A stretch of 36,847 bases of DNA from Lachnospiraceae bacterium (GCA_016294075.1 JAEDCQ010000017.1:1-36847); one strand, 5' to 3'. Shown: positions 15,184 through 24,634, numbered from the stretch's first letter. Notes: generated by a model not told the origin, from the sequence alone. Numbers and translations: made by a program.

Positions 15184-15212
15184 TATATATTTTGTAATTC
15201 AAATTTTGTGAA
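15184..15212 (-). promoter_or_regulatory. Possible promoter of rubrerythrin
   Basis: Minus strand: -35 TTCACA (15207-15212), 17-bp spacer, TATATA (15184-15189). The spacer includes the AT-rich near-palindrome CAAAATTTG; a PerR-type operator is conceivable but the match is too weak to claim. Confidence 0.4.
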
Positions 15213-15304
15213 ATAATAACTACTCCAAACATTTGAATCATACCGAAAACTTATTCTTCGATGGCATTTTTTCATATCATAAAATAAATTCCCGACAACG
15301 TTTA

Positions 15305-16159
15305 TTATACCACAAAATCATATTTTTTGACAGCATTTGACAATACATGTTTTAATAAAACGCTTGTTGTTACGCTGCCTACTCCGCCCGGTACCGGAGT
15401 AATTGCTGCCGCAATTTCTCTGACAGAATCATAGTCCACATCACCGCACAGCTTACCGTCTGATACATTGATACCGACATCAATTACAATCTGCCCTTCT
15501 CTGATGTAAGATGCGTCGAGCATTTTGGCCACGCCCGCGCAGGCAAATACAAAATCTGCTGCTTGTACTTCCTCTCGTAAATCTGCCGTTTTGGTATGAC
15601 AGATTGTAACCGTTGCATTCTTTTTTAACAGCATTTGGGCAAGAGGCTTGCCAACAACCATGCTTCTGCCTACAACAACAGCTTTTTTACCTGTTAATTC
15701 ATAACCATAAAAATCAAGCATTTCGATAACCGCCTGCGGGGTGCAGGGAGCATGTCCTTTACCGTCCTGGGCAAATACATGCGCATTATTGATACTGCCC
15801 ATACAATCTACATCTTTTTCGGGCGTAACAAGCTCTTTGATGCTGTCTTCATTCAGATGCTTCGGAAGCGGTCTAAAAACCAAAATACCATGCACACTTT
15901 CATCCTCATTTAAGGTTTTGATTCCGTTTTCCAACTCTTCCTGTGTTACATCAAACGGAAACACCACAGATTCTGCCACTGCGCCGACTGCTTCAAAGCG
16001 TTTCATCAGCCCTCTTTCATATGATAAATCATCTTCTCTTTCGCCGACACGTACAACTGCAAGCTTTGGGATAATTCCTTTCTCCTTTAATTTCTCAACC
16101 TCTATGGCTGCCTGTCCGGCTATTTCTTTCGCAACCGGCATTCCTCTTAATTCCTGCAT
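15305..16159 (-). CDS. folD: Bifunctional methylene-THF dehydrogenase / methenyl-THF cyclohydrolase
   Basis: Interconverts 5,10-methylene-, 5,10-methenyl- and 10-formyl-tetrahydrofolate with NADP+. 284 residues; catalytic Tyr47 and Lys53 in SYERGLMKRFEAVG, the GILVFRPLPKHLNE motif, the VDCMGSIN segment, the dinucleotide-binding VVVGRSMVVGKPLAQML, and the C-terminal TPVPGGVGSVTTSVLL signature. AAAGGA lies 8 nt before the ATG. It follows fchA, separated by the 35-bp tandem repeats, and is probably in the same transcript; both enzymes act on methenyl-THF. Confidence 0.97.
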   Translation of the reverse strand: MQELRGMPVAKEIAGQAAIEVEKLKEKGIIPKLAVVRVGEREDDLSYERGLMKRFEAVGAVAESVVFPFDVTQEELENGIKTLNEDESVHGILVFRPLPKHLNEDSIKELVTPEKDVDCMGSINNAHVFAQDGKGHAPCTPQAVIEMLDFYGYELTGKKAVVVGRSMVVGKPLAQMLLKKNATVTICHTKTADLREEVQAADFVFACAGVAKMLDASYIREGQIVIDVGINVSDGKLCGDVDYDSVREIAAAITPVPGGVGSVTTSVLLKHVLSNAVKKYDFVV

Positions 16160-16190
16160 ATAACTATTCCTTTCTCCAATCAGACAAAAT

Positions 16191-16330
16191 TACATTCGTC
16201 CACACTGCTTTTCCATAGAACAAACTACATTCGTCCACACCGATTTCCCATAGAACAAACTACATTCGTCCACACCGATTTCCCATAGAACAAACTACAT
16301 TCGTCCACACCGATTTTTCATAGCTTTTAT
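16191..16330. repeat. Four tandem 35-bp repeats between fchA and folD
   Basis: Copies start at 16191, 16226, 16261 and 16296 (exact 35-bp period). Copies 2 and 3 are identical (beginning TACATTCGTCCACACCGATT); copy 1 differs at a few positions and copy 4 diverges in its last third. The coding 3' end of fchA (from 16331) aligns to the same unit with roughly 80 percent identity over about 28 bp, so the array looks like serial duplication of the gene's tail. Each unit, read on the minus strand, contains ATG followed by eight codons and a TAG. Confidence 0.9.
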
Positions 16331-16926
16331 TACATCATGCCCGCACTGATTTTTTCATAGACAGCGTCACAACGTTTCACACCATCCTCTGACAGTTCTT
16401 TTGCTCTTTTATTCATTGCTTCTGCCGTTTCACGGTTTTTCATGGATTTTGTATTAATGTAGATATTCATTACCGCACCTTTCAGTGCTGCACTACATGC
16501 TGCTGCCGCTACTGCTACATCACTAACCGCAAGGCGTGAGCCAATTTGCTCCAGTTCCTCCAATATAGGAACAAGACGGCTGACATCCTCAACAATCTTC
16601 ATAGGTGCATTGGATGCGGTAAGCAGAGCCTCTTCCATGATTTTATCATAATCCGGCGTATTTTTATCCAATGAATATGCCTGAGAAAGCGGATAAAATG
16701 CATCTGCGTCTTTTTGTATATCCAGAAGCAAATCAGTACGAAGCTGTTCCAAAATCGGGAGCAGCTCATCAATTCTATTCTGATACTGCGCATATTTTTT
16801 CTTTCCGGTTGTAAGGTTTGCCACCATACTGCACAATGCACTGGATATGGCTCCTATTAATGCACTGGCTCCTCCGCCTCCCGGTACCGGTTCTTTTGAT
16901 GATAAGTTTTCTAAAAACTGTTTCAT
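16330..16926 (-). CDS. fchA: Cyclodeaminase/cyclohydrolase family protein (FTCD_C fold)
   Basis: 198-residue helical protein of the formimino-THF cyclodeaminase family; in Clostridia the stand-alone form acts as methenyl-THF cyclohydrolase (FchA). Family landmarks: VPGGGGASALIGAISSALCSMVANLT, then GKKKYAQ, and SRLAVSDVAVAAAACSAALKGAVMNIYINTKSMK. The adjacent folD supports a one-carbon role. AAGGAG lies 9 nt before the ATG, overlapping the end of polC by a short gap (14 bp). Its last codons are the apparent source of the tandem repeats that follow. Cyclodeaminase activity cannot be excluded. Confidence 0.88.
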   Translation of the reverse strand: MKQFLENLSSKEPVPGGGGASALIGAISSALCSMVANLTTGKKKYAQYQNRIDELLPILEQLRTDLLLDIQKDADAFYPLSQAYSLDKNTPDYDKIMEEALLTASNAPMKIVEDVSRLVPILEELEQIGSRLAVSDVAVAAAACSAALKGAVMNIYINTKSMKNRETAEAMNKRAKELSEDGVKRCDAVYEKISAGMM

Positions 16927-16940
16927 ATTGTAGTTCTCCT

Positions 16941-19900
16941 TTATAACGTAAAATCAAACAAACTTATCTGATTGGATTCCGGAATATCTCCGAATAAATT
17001 TAATGAGGACATTAAATCAATGACTGTTTTGGACACCTTTGTACGCATTCTAAAATCATCCTTTGATAAGAACGGGCCGTCTTTTGCCGCCTCAACAATT
17101 GCATCCGCCGCTTTTTCTCCCAATCCGTCAATGCTGCTTAAGGACGGCATCAGCTTACCGTCTATGATTTGGAAATTGCGGGAATGCGCCTTAAAAATAT
17201 CAATCGGAATAAAATCATAGCCTCTTGCATACATCTCCTGTACAAGCTTCATATCCTTTAATGAGCCCTGTTCTTTCGGTGTCAGAGCATCTCCTCTTCT
17301 CTTGTAATCGGCCATGACACTTTCCAAATGTGCCTGTCCCTGACACATCAGTTCATAAGAGAAGCCGGATGCACGGATACTGAAAAATGCTGCATAAAAA
17401 GCAAGCGGATAATTAATCTTACAATATGCAATACGCCATGCCATCATAACATATGCTGCCGCATGTGCCTTCGGGAACATATATTTTATCTTTTTACAGG
17501 ACCAGATATACCAATCCGGTACACCTGCCGCAATCATGGCTTCTTCCATTTCAGGCTTGAGTCCTTTTCCTTTTCGCACGCTTTCCATTGTGGTAAAAGC
17601 AAGGGAACTTTCCACGCCCATATTAATAAGGTAAACCATGATATCATCACGTGTACAGATTGCGGTTGCAATCGTTGCCTTTTTCTCCTGAATCAATACC
17701 TGCGCATTTCCAAGCCATACATCGGTTCCGTGAGAAAGCCCAGCGATTCTTACCAAATCGGAAAATGCCTGTGGCTGTGTATCAATTAACATCTGCATCG
17801 CAAATTCCGTACCGAATTCCGGTATGCCAAGACATCCTAATTTTGTGCCTCCGATTTGCTCCGGTGTAATTCCTAACGCTTCTGTGCTACGGAATAATGA
17901 CATAACACCGGGATCATCCAACGGAATCGTAACCGGATCAAGCCCCGTTAAATCCTGCAGCATACGAATCATGGTCGGATCATCGTGCCCGAGTATATCA
18001 AGCTTTAACAGATTATGGTCAATAGAGTGATAATCATAATGTGTTGTAATCGTATCGGTTGTCATATCATTTGCCGGATGCTGAACGGGAGTAAAGGAGT
18101 TAATATCCTCTCCCACCGGTAAAACAACGATTCCCCCGGGATGCTGCCCTGTACTTCTTCTGATACCGGTACAGCCGCCGACAATCCGGTTGATTTCACA
18201 GGCACGCTTTTTAATTCCGCGTTCCTCATAATAATTTTTTATATAACCGTAAGCAGTCTTATCCGCTAAAGTTCCGATTGTTCCCGCACGATACGTTTGT
18301 CCGGCACCGAAAATAACCTCTGTATATTTATGTGCCTTACTCTGGTATTCACCCGAGAAATTCAAGTCGATATCCGGCTCTTTATCCCCTTTAAAGCCAA
18401 GGAATGTTTCAAACGGAATATCAAAACCGTCTTTTTTCAGCGGTTCACCACACTTAGGACAGAGCTTATCCGGCATATCAACACCGGCACGACCTGCATA
18501 TGCTTTTACTTCATCCGAATAAAAATCATTATAATGGCATTTCGTGCAGTAATAATGCGGACTCAACGGATTAACCTCTGTAATTCCCGCCATTGTTGCA
18601 ACAAAAGAAGAGCCTACCGAACCACGGGAGCCTACCAGATAACCGTCCTCTACCGATTTCCAAACCAGCTTCTGCGCAATAATATACATAACCGCAAATC
18701 CGTTTTTGATAATGGAATCCAATTCTCTCTGCAGCCTTGCTTCCACAATCTCAGGAAGGGGGGCTCCATACATTTCACGTGCCTTATTATAACAGATATC
18801 CGTAAGCGTCTTGTCGCTGTCTTCAATAACAGGAGGACATTTATCCGGACGCACGGGTGAGATTGTTTCAATCATATTTGCGATTTTATTCGTATTGGTA
18901 ATCACAACCTCCTGCGCCTTGTCACTTCCGAGATATGCAAATTCCTGCAGCATTTCTTCTGTCGTTCTAAGATATAGGGGAGCCTGGTCATCGGCATCCT
19001 TAAAGCCTTTTCCCGCCATAATAATACGACGGTATACTTCATCCTCCGGATCAAGAAAATGTACATCACATGTCGCTACAACAGGTTTATTGAACTGCTC
19101 ACCCAGACGGCAGATTTTCCGGTTGACATTCTCAATATCTTCCACGGAATTAATGCAGCGCACTCTTTCCGATTCAATCATGAACATATTATTACCGGTC
19201 GGCTGAATCTCGAGATAATCGTAAAACTCGACAATTCGCGCAATTTCATCATCGGAGCGCTCTGAAATAATTGCCTGATACAACTCACCGGCTTCACAGG
19301 CACTTCCTAAAATAATACCCTCTCTATATTTCATAAAAACACTCTTGGGAATCTTTGGCTGTTTTTGAAAATACGTCAGGTGTGATTGTGATACCAATGT
19401 ATATAAATTAACTCGTCCGGTATTATTCTTTGCAAGCATAATCGCATGGTAGGAACGCAGCTTCTTCGTCACCTCCGGACTATCCTCACCCAATCGGTTC
19501 ATATCAGCAAGCGTATGGATTCCCTTATCGCTTACCATATTCATTAATTTAATGAATATCTCAGCCGTTGCCTGCGCATCATCCACGGCGCGATGATGGT
19601 TTTCCAAAGAAACCTTTAATGTTTTTGCAACTGCATCCAATGTATGTTTTGCCTGATCCGGCAGTAAGACACGGGATAGCCCCAATGTGTCAACACATGT
19701 ATAATCAAACGGCTGTTTCTGCCTTCTTGCATTTTCTTTTATAAAAGACATATCAAAAACAGCATTATGCGCAACTAAGACAGAGCCCTCACAAAACTTA
19801 AGAAAACGCGGGAGAACCTCTGTTATTGTATCGGCATCCATAACCTGTTCATCGGTAATAGAAGTAAGCTTAACAATTTCATACGGAATCGGACACTGCG

Positions 19901-21395
19901 GATTAATAAATTCGGAAAAACGCTCAATAATCCCGCCATCTTTTACTTTCACTCCGCCAATCTCAATAATCTGATTATTCACACTGGAAAATCCTGTTGT
20001 TTCAATGTCAAATACAACATATGTATTGTCAAGATGCTGTCCTTTTTCATTGGTAACAATTTCTTTCAAATCATCAACAATATAGGCTTCCAGACCATAT
20101 ATAATCTTAAAAAAATCATTTCGGTCCGGATTCTCTTCTCCGGCCTCCTGTCGTTTTTTCTTCTCTTCCTTCCACAAATCCTCCCATACATGATTTGCAT
20201 CCGGGAAAGACTGTACAACACCGTGATCGGTAATCGCGATTGCAGGATGTCCCCATTTATATGCACGCTTTACAATGTCCTTAGCTTCAGAAACACCATC
20301 CATATCACTCATTTTGGTATGGCAATGCAGCTCTACACGCTTCTGCACACTATAATCCATCCGGCTTGTGGTAAAATCCTTAATCTTCATAATTCCTGCA
20401 ATGGAACCGATGGTCAGCTCTCCATCGAATTTATCTACCATGGCACTTCCTTTTATCTTAACAAAAGCACCTTGAAAAAGCAGGGCAGACATCTCGTCCA
20501 CCTGGTCGTTTCGCAGGAAAATTTTAACAGTCATTGTATCGGTAAAATCAGTAATATCAAAAAAGAAAATCGTCTTTTCATTGCGGATTTCTCTTTTATC
20601 CACCGCAATAATTTTTCCACGAACTACAACTTCACCGATATCTCCGATAATATCTTCAATCGGTATGGCTTCCTCTTCAAATTCTTTTCCGTATATAACA
20701 TCCGGATTGTCGGAACGCTTTAACGGTTTCTTATATTCTTCTTTCCGGATGCTCTCTTCCTCTTTATGCACACCTTTTTTAACGTCTGCTTTGACATCGT
20801 TTTTCTGTGCATTAGACTCATCTGCTCTGCGGGCAATGTCAGCCACTTCACGCTCTAAACGAATCGCATCCTCTTCTTTATGGGTATCCTCCGGCACTTC
20901 CTTATAGGAAATATGTATTTTACAGGAAAGACCGCAACGCTCCACGATAATTTTTTCCAGAACGGAATATAACTCCTCCTCGGACTCCCTGACGGGCACG
21001 CGGTCTTCCAGAATGATCTCCAGCACGTCTTCTTCTGCGGCAAACTCTCCTTTACGCAGCGCTGTATGCAGAATCGGACTGTAGGAAGCCACTTCGGTTA
21101 AAATACTGTCTTTATAAGTATCCAAAATAGTTTTTACCGTGTATTGTGCCGATAAAGAAAAACGCTCCTGAATTTTAACCGTCATATTTACCTTGGGGAA
21201 AAGCTGTTTTTTAATTTCTTTCTCCAGATGAAAAACAGCCTCTTTCGGAAGCAGATGATCCGACCTCAAATAAATACGCAGAAAATCCTTCTGGCGGTTC
21301 GTCGAAACACGTTCTACCGAAACATCCGAAAAGAGCGTATCCAATTCTTTATTCAGTTTGCAGGTTGGAAATACCTCTGCAAATTTCTTCTCCAT
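16941..21395 (-). CDS. polC: DNA polymerase III alpha subunit, PolC type
   Basis: Replicative polymerase of low-GC Gram-positives with built-in 3'-5' exonuclease. 1484 residues: N-terminal domains with a charged linker (about 165-235), an OB domain (about 250-345), a PHP domain whose first motif HCHTKMSDMDG is near 355, split by the DEDD exonuclease starting YVVFDIETTGF near 460, and later exonuclease motifs including HHRAVDDAQATAEI. The palm has PDIDLNFSGEYQ near 1004, with a Cys4-type finger just before it (CTKCHYN...CPKCGEP) and fingers and C-terminal duplex-binding motifs to the end. Length is close to the family norm (about 1440). ATG start; GGAAGGA is rather distant (14 nt), inside the end of ispG. 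Confidence 0.98.
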   Translation of the reverse strand: MEKKFAEVFPTCKLNKELDTLFSDVSVERVSTNRQKDFLRIYLRSDHLLPKEAVFHLEKEIKKQLFPKVNMTVKIQERFSLSAQYTVKTILDTYKDSILTEVASYSPILHTALRKGEFAAEEDVLEIILEDRVPVRESEEELYSVLEKIIVERCGLSCKIHISYKEVPEDTHKEEDAIRLEREVADIARRADESNAQKNDVKADVKKGVHKEEESIRKEEYKKPLKRSDNPDVIYGKEFEEEAIPIEDIIGDIGEVVVRGKIIAVDKREIRNEKTIFFFDITDFTDTMTVKIFLRNDQVDEMSALLFQGAFVKIKGSAMVDKFDGELTIGSIAGIMKIKDFTTSRMDYSVQKRVELHCHTKMSDMDGVSEAKDIVKRAYKWGHPAIAITDHGVVQSFPDANHVWEDLWKEEKKKRQEAGEENPDRNDFFKIIYGLEAYIVDDLKEIVTNEKGQHLDNTYVVFDIETTGFSSVNNQIIEIGGVKVKDGGIIERFSEFINPQCPIPYEIVKLTSITDEQVMDADTITEVLPRFLKFCEGSVLVAHNAVFDMSFIKENARRQKQPFDYTCVDTLGLSRVLLPDQAKHTLDAVAKTLKVSLENHHRAVDDAQATAEIFIKLMNMVSDKGIHTLADMNRLGEDSPEVTKKLRSYHAIMLAKNNTGRVNLYTLVSQSHLTYFQKQPKIPKSVFMKYREGIILGSACEAGELYQAIISERSDDEIARIVEFYDYLEIQPTGNNMFMIESERVRCINSVEDIENVNRKICRLGEQFNKPVVATCDVHFLDPEDEVYRRIIMAGKGFKDADDQAPLYLRTTEEMLQEFAYLGSDKAQEVVITNTNKIANMIETISPVRPDKCPPVIEDSDKTLTDICYNKAREMYGAPLPEIVEARLQRELDSIIKNGFAVMYIIAQKLVWKSVEDGYLVGSRGSVGSSFVATMAGITEVNPLSPHYYCTKCHYNDFYSDEVKAYAGRAGVDMPDKLCPKCGEPLKKDGFDIPFETFLGFKGDKEPDIDLNFSGEYQSKAHKYTEVIFGAGQTYRAGTIGTLADKTAYGYIKNYYEERGIKKRACEINRIVGGCTGIRRSTGQHPGGIVVLPVGEDINSFTPVQHPANDMTTDTITTHYDYHSIDHNLLKLDILGHDDPTMIRMLQDLTGLDPVTIPLDDPGVMSLFRSTEALGITPEQIGGTKLGCLGIPEFGTEFAMQMLIDTQPQAFSDLVRIAGLSHGTDVWLGNAQVLIQEKKATIATAICTRDDIMVYLINMGVESSLAFTTMESVRKGKGLKPEMEEAMIAAGVPDWYIWSCKKIKYMFPKAHAAAYVMMAWRIAYCKINYPLAFYAAFFSIRASGFSYELMCQGQAHLESVMADYKRRGDALTPKEQGSLKDMKLVQEMYARGYDFIPIDIFKAHSRNFQIIDGKLMPSLSSIDGLGEKAADAIVEAAKDGPFLSKDDFRMRTKVSKTVIDLMSSLNLFGDIPESNQISLFDFTL

Positions 21396-21405
21396 TGTAA
21401 CGTTT

Positions 21406-22461
21406 TTATTCCTTCCAATTTATTAACTCTTCACGAAGTACGGAAAGCAGTTCATTCTCAGGGACTTTTTTAATTATTTCCCCCTTCTTAATCAGAAGAC
21501 CTTCTTTCACTCCACCCGCGATTCCAATGTCTGCCTCTTTTGCTTCACCGGGGCCGTTTACCGCACAGCCCATAACTGCGACCTTAATATCAAGCGGAAT
21601 ATCCGCAACCATATTTTCTACCTGATTGGCAAGCTCAATCAAATTAATTTTTGTCCTGCCGCAGGTCGGGCAACTGACTACTTCTATGCCTCCTTTACGA
21701 AGACCTAATGTTTTCAAAATCAGTTTTGCGGATTTGATTTCCTCAACCGGGTCTCCGGTCAGGGATACACGAATCGTATCGCCAATTCCCTCATATAAAA
21801 TAATGCCCAAACCAACAGAAGATTTGATATTGCCGCTCAATACCGTTCCGGATTCTGTAATGCCAACATGGAGCGGATACGGTGTCAATCCGGCAAGCAT
21901 TTTATGCGCTTCAACACACATAAGCACATCCGAAGATTTTATGCTGATAACCATATTATCATAACCGCATTCTTCGATCATATGCACCTTATCAAGTGCG
22001 CTTTCCACGATTCCCTTTGCCGTAACACCATTGTATTTCTCAACCAATTCTTTTTCCAGTGAACCACTGTTTACACCGACACGAATCGGAATGTTCTTCT
22101 CTTTTGCGGCTGCTACAACTGCTTCCAATTTTTCTCTTCCACCGATGTTGCCCGGATTGATACGAATTTTATCAGCACCGTTTTCTATTGCGGCAATTGC
22201 CATTTTATAATCAAAATGAATGTCTGCAACAAGAGGAATATGAATCTGCCTTTTAATTTCCTTTAATGCCTTTGCCGCCTCTTCATTTGGCACGGTACAT
22301 CGGATAATTTCACATCCGGCGGCTTCTAAACGCAAAATTTGCTCCACACAGGCTTTCACATCCTCAGTCGGTACATTTGTCATGGACTGAATCAGAATCG
22401 GATTTCCACCGCCGATTACTCTGTCACCAATCTGAATTATTTTTGTTTTATCACGATACAT
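21406..22461 (-). CDS. ispG: 4-hydroxy-3-methylbut-2-enyl-diphosphate synthase
   Basis: Iron-sulfur enzyme of the MEP isoprenoid pathway, converting MEcPP to HMBPP. 351 residues with MYRDKTKIIQIGDRVIGG at the start, QSMTNVPTEDV, IRINPGNIG, and the C-terminal 4Fe-4S ligands in SCPTCGRTKI plus the later Cys in VMGCAVNGPGEA. The frame runs 37 codons further upstream, but a strong promoter lies within that stretch, so the ATG at 22459-22461 (AGAGG 7 nt upstream) is the start. Precedes polC by 10 bp. Confidence 0.96.
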   Translation of the reverse strand: MYRDKTKIIQIGDRVIGGGNPILIQSMTNVPTEDVKACVEQILRLEAAGCEIIRCTVPNEEAAKALKEIKRQIHIPLVADIHFDYKMAIAAIENGADKIRINPGNIGGREKLEAVVAAAKEKNIPIRVGVNSGSLEKELVEKYNGVTAKGIVESALDKVHMIEECGYDNMVISIKSSDVLMCVEAHKMLAGLTPYPLHVGITESGTVLSGNIKSSVGLGIILYEGIGDTIRVSLTGDPVEEIKSAKLILKTLGLRKGGIEVVSCPTCGRTKINLIELANQVENMVADIPLDIKVAVMGCAVNGPGEAKEADIGIAGGVKEGLLIKKGEIIKKVPENELLSVLREELINWKE

Positions 22462-22494
22462 ATATATGCCTCTTTTCATTCCATAGTTAAAAAT

Positions 22495-22523
22495 ATTATA
22501 TCCACGCAGATACAAAAAATCAA
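22495..22523 (-). promoter_or_regulatory. Promoter of ispG-polC
   Basis: Minus strand: -35 TTGATT (22518-22523), 17-bp spacer, perfect -10 TATAAT (22495-22500). It gives ispG-polC-fchA-folD a start independent of the kinase cassette. Confidence 0.75.
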
Positions 22524-22546
22524 TGTATTCACGTAAGCACCGGCTA

Positions 22547-23824
22547 CTATTTTTTACAACATGAAAAGACATATTTTTTTATTTCTCCACTATTTTTATT
22601 CATATATGAAACGGTAATTTCCCCTTCCGCTTCTTCTAATTCTTCAAGAGGAACGGAAAGAATAATATCCTCCGAAAGCTTCCAAACAGTTCCTCTTTGA
22701 AGTAAAAGTTTCCTGCCGTCAGAATCATACAGTATTACATGAAGAATATCTTTTTGGTGACTGCTCTCTTTCGCCCTGACTGAAAAGGACATTAACTGCA
22801 TAATACCAATTCCCAAAAACAGATAAATCAGTATCCTTTTTCCCGCTCCGCAAAACAAATCATGCTTTACCTCGTAAACAGTACATTTTTGTTTCCTGCA
22901 AAAAAGCAGCAAGACACCACCAAATATAATACTACCGGTCAAAAACGTCACATCCTGACGTATTGAATAATTCTTTGCCAAAACCAGACACATCAAAGCA
23001 CATACTGTTTTTCCCATTAAAGAGACCATTTTCCATAGTATATTTTTTCTTTTTTGCTGTTTGTCTGCTTCCCTGATATGCGTAAGCTGATACAGAACCT
23101 CATCCACAGTCTGATACCTCTTTTTCGGTTCTCTTTCCGTACACCTTGCAATAATAGTGCTCATTCCATAGGATACCACCGGATTTTCATCCCTTACACA
23201 AAGTCTTCCTTTCCTGCGGTACTCCTTCTTTTTTCCTGTTAAAAGATAATACAAAGTCATCCCGAATGCATAGATATCATTACGCACATCCGGCGTCCCA
23301 TTTGTCCTGCTGCTGTTTTGCTGTTCAATCGGAGAAAAGAATTTGGTTCCGCTGATGCGCTGTTTTGTATCCGACTGACACACATACACACTGCCCAAAT
23401 CTACCAGTCGGATTTCCCCATTTGGTGTCAGCATAATATTTTCCGGTTTGCAGTCCATATATAAAAGCTGAGGTGTCATCTGATGCAGGTAATGCAATGC
23501 TTTTGCAATCTCTACTGCCCACGGCAGAACTTCCTTTTCCGTTAATTTCTGTCGATTCATTTTTTCTTTTAAGGTAATTCCCTCAATATAATCCATGATA
23601 AGATATACCTTCTTCTGCTCATAAATTACATCTACAATACGTGGAAACAGGTTGCAGGAAATTGTCTTTAACACCATTAGTTCTTTCCCCGGGACACTTA
23701 ATTCTTTTACCGCCCACTCTTTTTGCAGCTTCCTATCCTCACACAAAAAAACACTTCCGTTACCGCCTTTCCCCAGACTTCTTTTATAAACATATCTTTC
23801 ACCGATTACCCTATTTTCTTCCAT
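22547..23824 (-). CDS. Membrane serine/threonine protein kinase with C-terminal extracytoplasmic domain
   Basis: 425-residue Hanks-type kinase. The catalytic domain spans about 8-250: Gly loop LGKGGNGSVF (17-26), Lys40 in AVK, catalytic Asp124 in YMDCKPENI (so HRD is YMD, a non-RD kinase), metal Asp142 in DLG instead of DFG, and SPIEQ in the activation segment. The alpha-C region is short. Then come three membrane segments (about 266-283, 292-309, 330-348), predicting an external C-terminal domain of about 75 residues rich in beta strands. There are no PASTA repeats, so this is not the usual PrkC. It starts 2 bp after the PP2C gene. Substrates and ligand unknown; the kinase fold is certain. 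Confidence 0.9.
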   Translation of the reverse strand: MEENRVIGERYVYKRSLGKGGNGSVFLCEDRKLQKEWAVKELSVPGKELMVLKTISCNLFPRIVDVIYEQKKVYLIMDYIEGITLKEKMNRQKLTEKEVLPWAVEIAKALHYLHQMTPQLLYMDCKPENIMLTPNGEIRLVDLGSVYVCQSDTKQRISGTKFFSPIEQQNSSRTNGTPDVRNDIYAFGMTLYYLLTGKKKEYRRKGRLCVRDENPVVSYGMSTIIARCTEREPKKRYQTVDEVLYQLTHIREADKQQKRKNILWKMVSLMGKTVCALMCLVLAKNYSIRQDVTFLTGSIIFGGVLLLFCRKQKCTVYEVKHDLFCGAGKRILIYLFLGIGIMQLMSFSVRAKESSHQKDILHVILYDSDGRKLLLQRGTVWKLSEDIILSVPLEELEEAEGEITVSYMNKNSGEIKKYVFSCCKK

Positions 23825-23826
23825 GC

Positions 23827-24537
23827 TTATCTACACACCACACATATAGCGGATGCATTATCCCTTTCCCCTTTTTGTACTGATAATTTATATACATTTC
23901 GCAGCCATAATGTTATGTCCTCTTCACGGCAGTCTCTTTTGCCAAGTGTCCTTATCCGTGTTTTCTCACAGATTTCCTTTTCACACTTCTGATAAAATCC
24001 GTCACTTGCCAAAAGTATGATGCAGCCTCGTTTTACACGGAGCCGCTTTTGTTCCACCTTCGGAAAAATTCCGGCTCCGACTGCCTGCCTTAACGCTCCA
24101 TCGTCTTTTCTATGTAATTTTGTTTTTTTCTTAAGCCTTTTTTTTCCGATAAAAACGGCACTGTCACCTACATGAAACAGAAAGCCTTTATTTTTGCATA
24201 AAAAAATCATGCTTAGTGTTGTACCAAGCCGTATTCCCCTTTCATCTCCGTAAGCCTTCAGTTGTTGATGACATTGATATATTTTTCGCAAAAAAATATT
24301 CCTCCACTTTCTTTTTGAAAAAATGCTTTTCTTTTCCGATATCCGAATCATTTCCTTTCTCAAACTGTCAGCCACAAAGCTGCTGGCATTTTCTCCCTGT
24401 GGCAGTCCTCCGATTCCGTCACATACTACCGCCAGAAAATAATCCTTTCCCTCTTTTGTCACATGACGAACACATAGAGAATCCTCATTCTCTTCTCTTG
24501 CATTTTTCTCCCATATGAAATTAAAAATAAACTCCAT
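23827..24537 (-). CDS. PP2C-family serine/threonine protein phosphatase
   Basis: 236-residue metal-dependent phosphatase. Motifs in order: EENEDS (15-20), CDGIGG with Asp40, GTTLSM (105-110), FHVGDSAVF with Asp125, LLASDGFY with Asp179, and ERDNASAI with Asp226, which together form the binuclear metal site. No membrane segment; many basic residues. Translationally coupled to the downstream membrane kinase (2-bp gap), so it presumably reverses its phosphorylations. GGGAGG precedes the ATG. Located between rseP and ispG, an unusual place for such a pair. Confidence 0.92.
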   Translation of the reverse strand: MEFIFNFIWEKNAREENEDSLCVRHVTKEGKDYFLAVVCDGIGGLPQGENASSFVADSLRKEMIRISEKKSIFSKRKWRNIFLRKIYQCHQQLKAYGDERGIRLGTTLSMIFLCKNKGFLFHVGDSAVFIGKKRLKKKTKLHRKDDGALRQAVGAGIFPKVEQKRLRVKRGCIILLASDGFYQKCEKEICEKTRIRTLGKRDCREEDITLWLRNVYKLSVQKGERDNASAICVVCR

Positions 24538-24591
24538 AAAACCTCCCTTCTGTTTTTATAATGCTTTTCAAAAATGAAACTTGGAAAAAAT

Positions 24592-24603
24592 GACCGAACG
24601 GTC
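24592..24603. promoter_or_regulatory. Short dyad GACCG-AA-CGGTC upstream of the phosphatase/kinase genes
   Basis: Perfect 5-bp arms with a 2-bp spacer, 54 bp before the phosphatase start. Dyads of this kind resemble TetR/AcrR-type operators, but no regulator gene is adjacent; assignment is tentative. Confidence 0.35.
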
Positions 24604-24634
24604 TTGATTGTAAAAATGTTTGCTAATAAAATGA

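Noticed and set aside
15184..15212. PerR or Fur operator at rubrerythrin
   Set aside because: Only a vague AT-rich dyad is present; it does not match the PerR consensus closely enough to list as an operator.
16191..16330. CRISPR array
   Set aside because: The 35-bp units are directly abutting with no unique spacers, and no cas genes are present; they are simple tandem repeats.
20034..20723. Plus-strand frame of 229 codons inside polC
   Set aside because: It overlaps the conserved OB/PHP region of polC in antisense and has no independent signals.
22462..22572. N-terminal extension of IspG by 37 codons, overlapping the kinase gene
   Set aside because: A 17-bp-spaced TTGATT/TATAAT promoter lies inside it, and IspG proteins begin near MYRDKTK.
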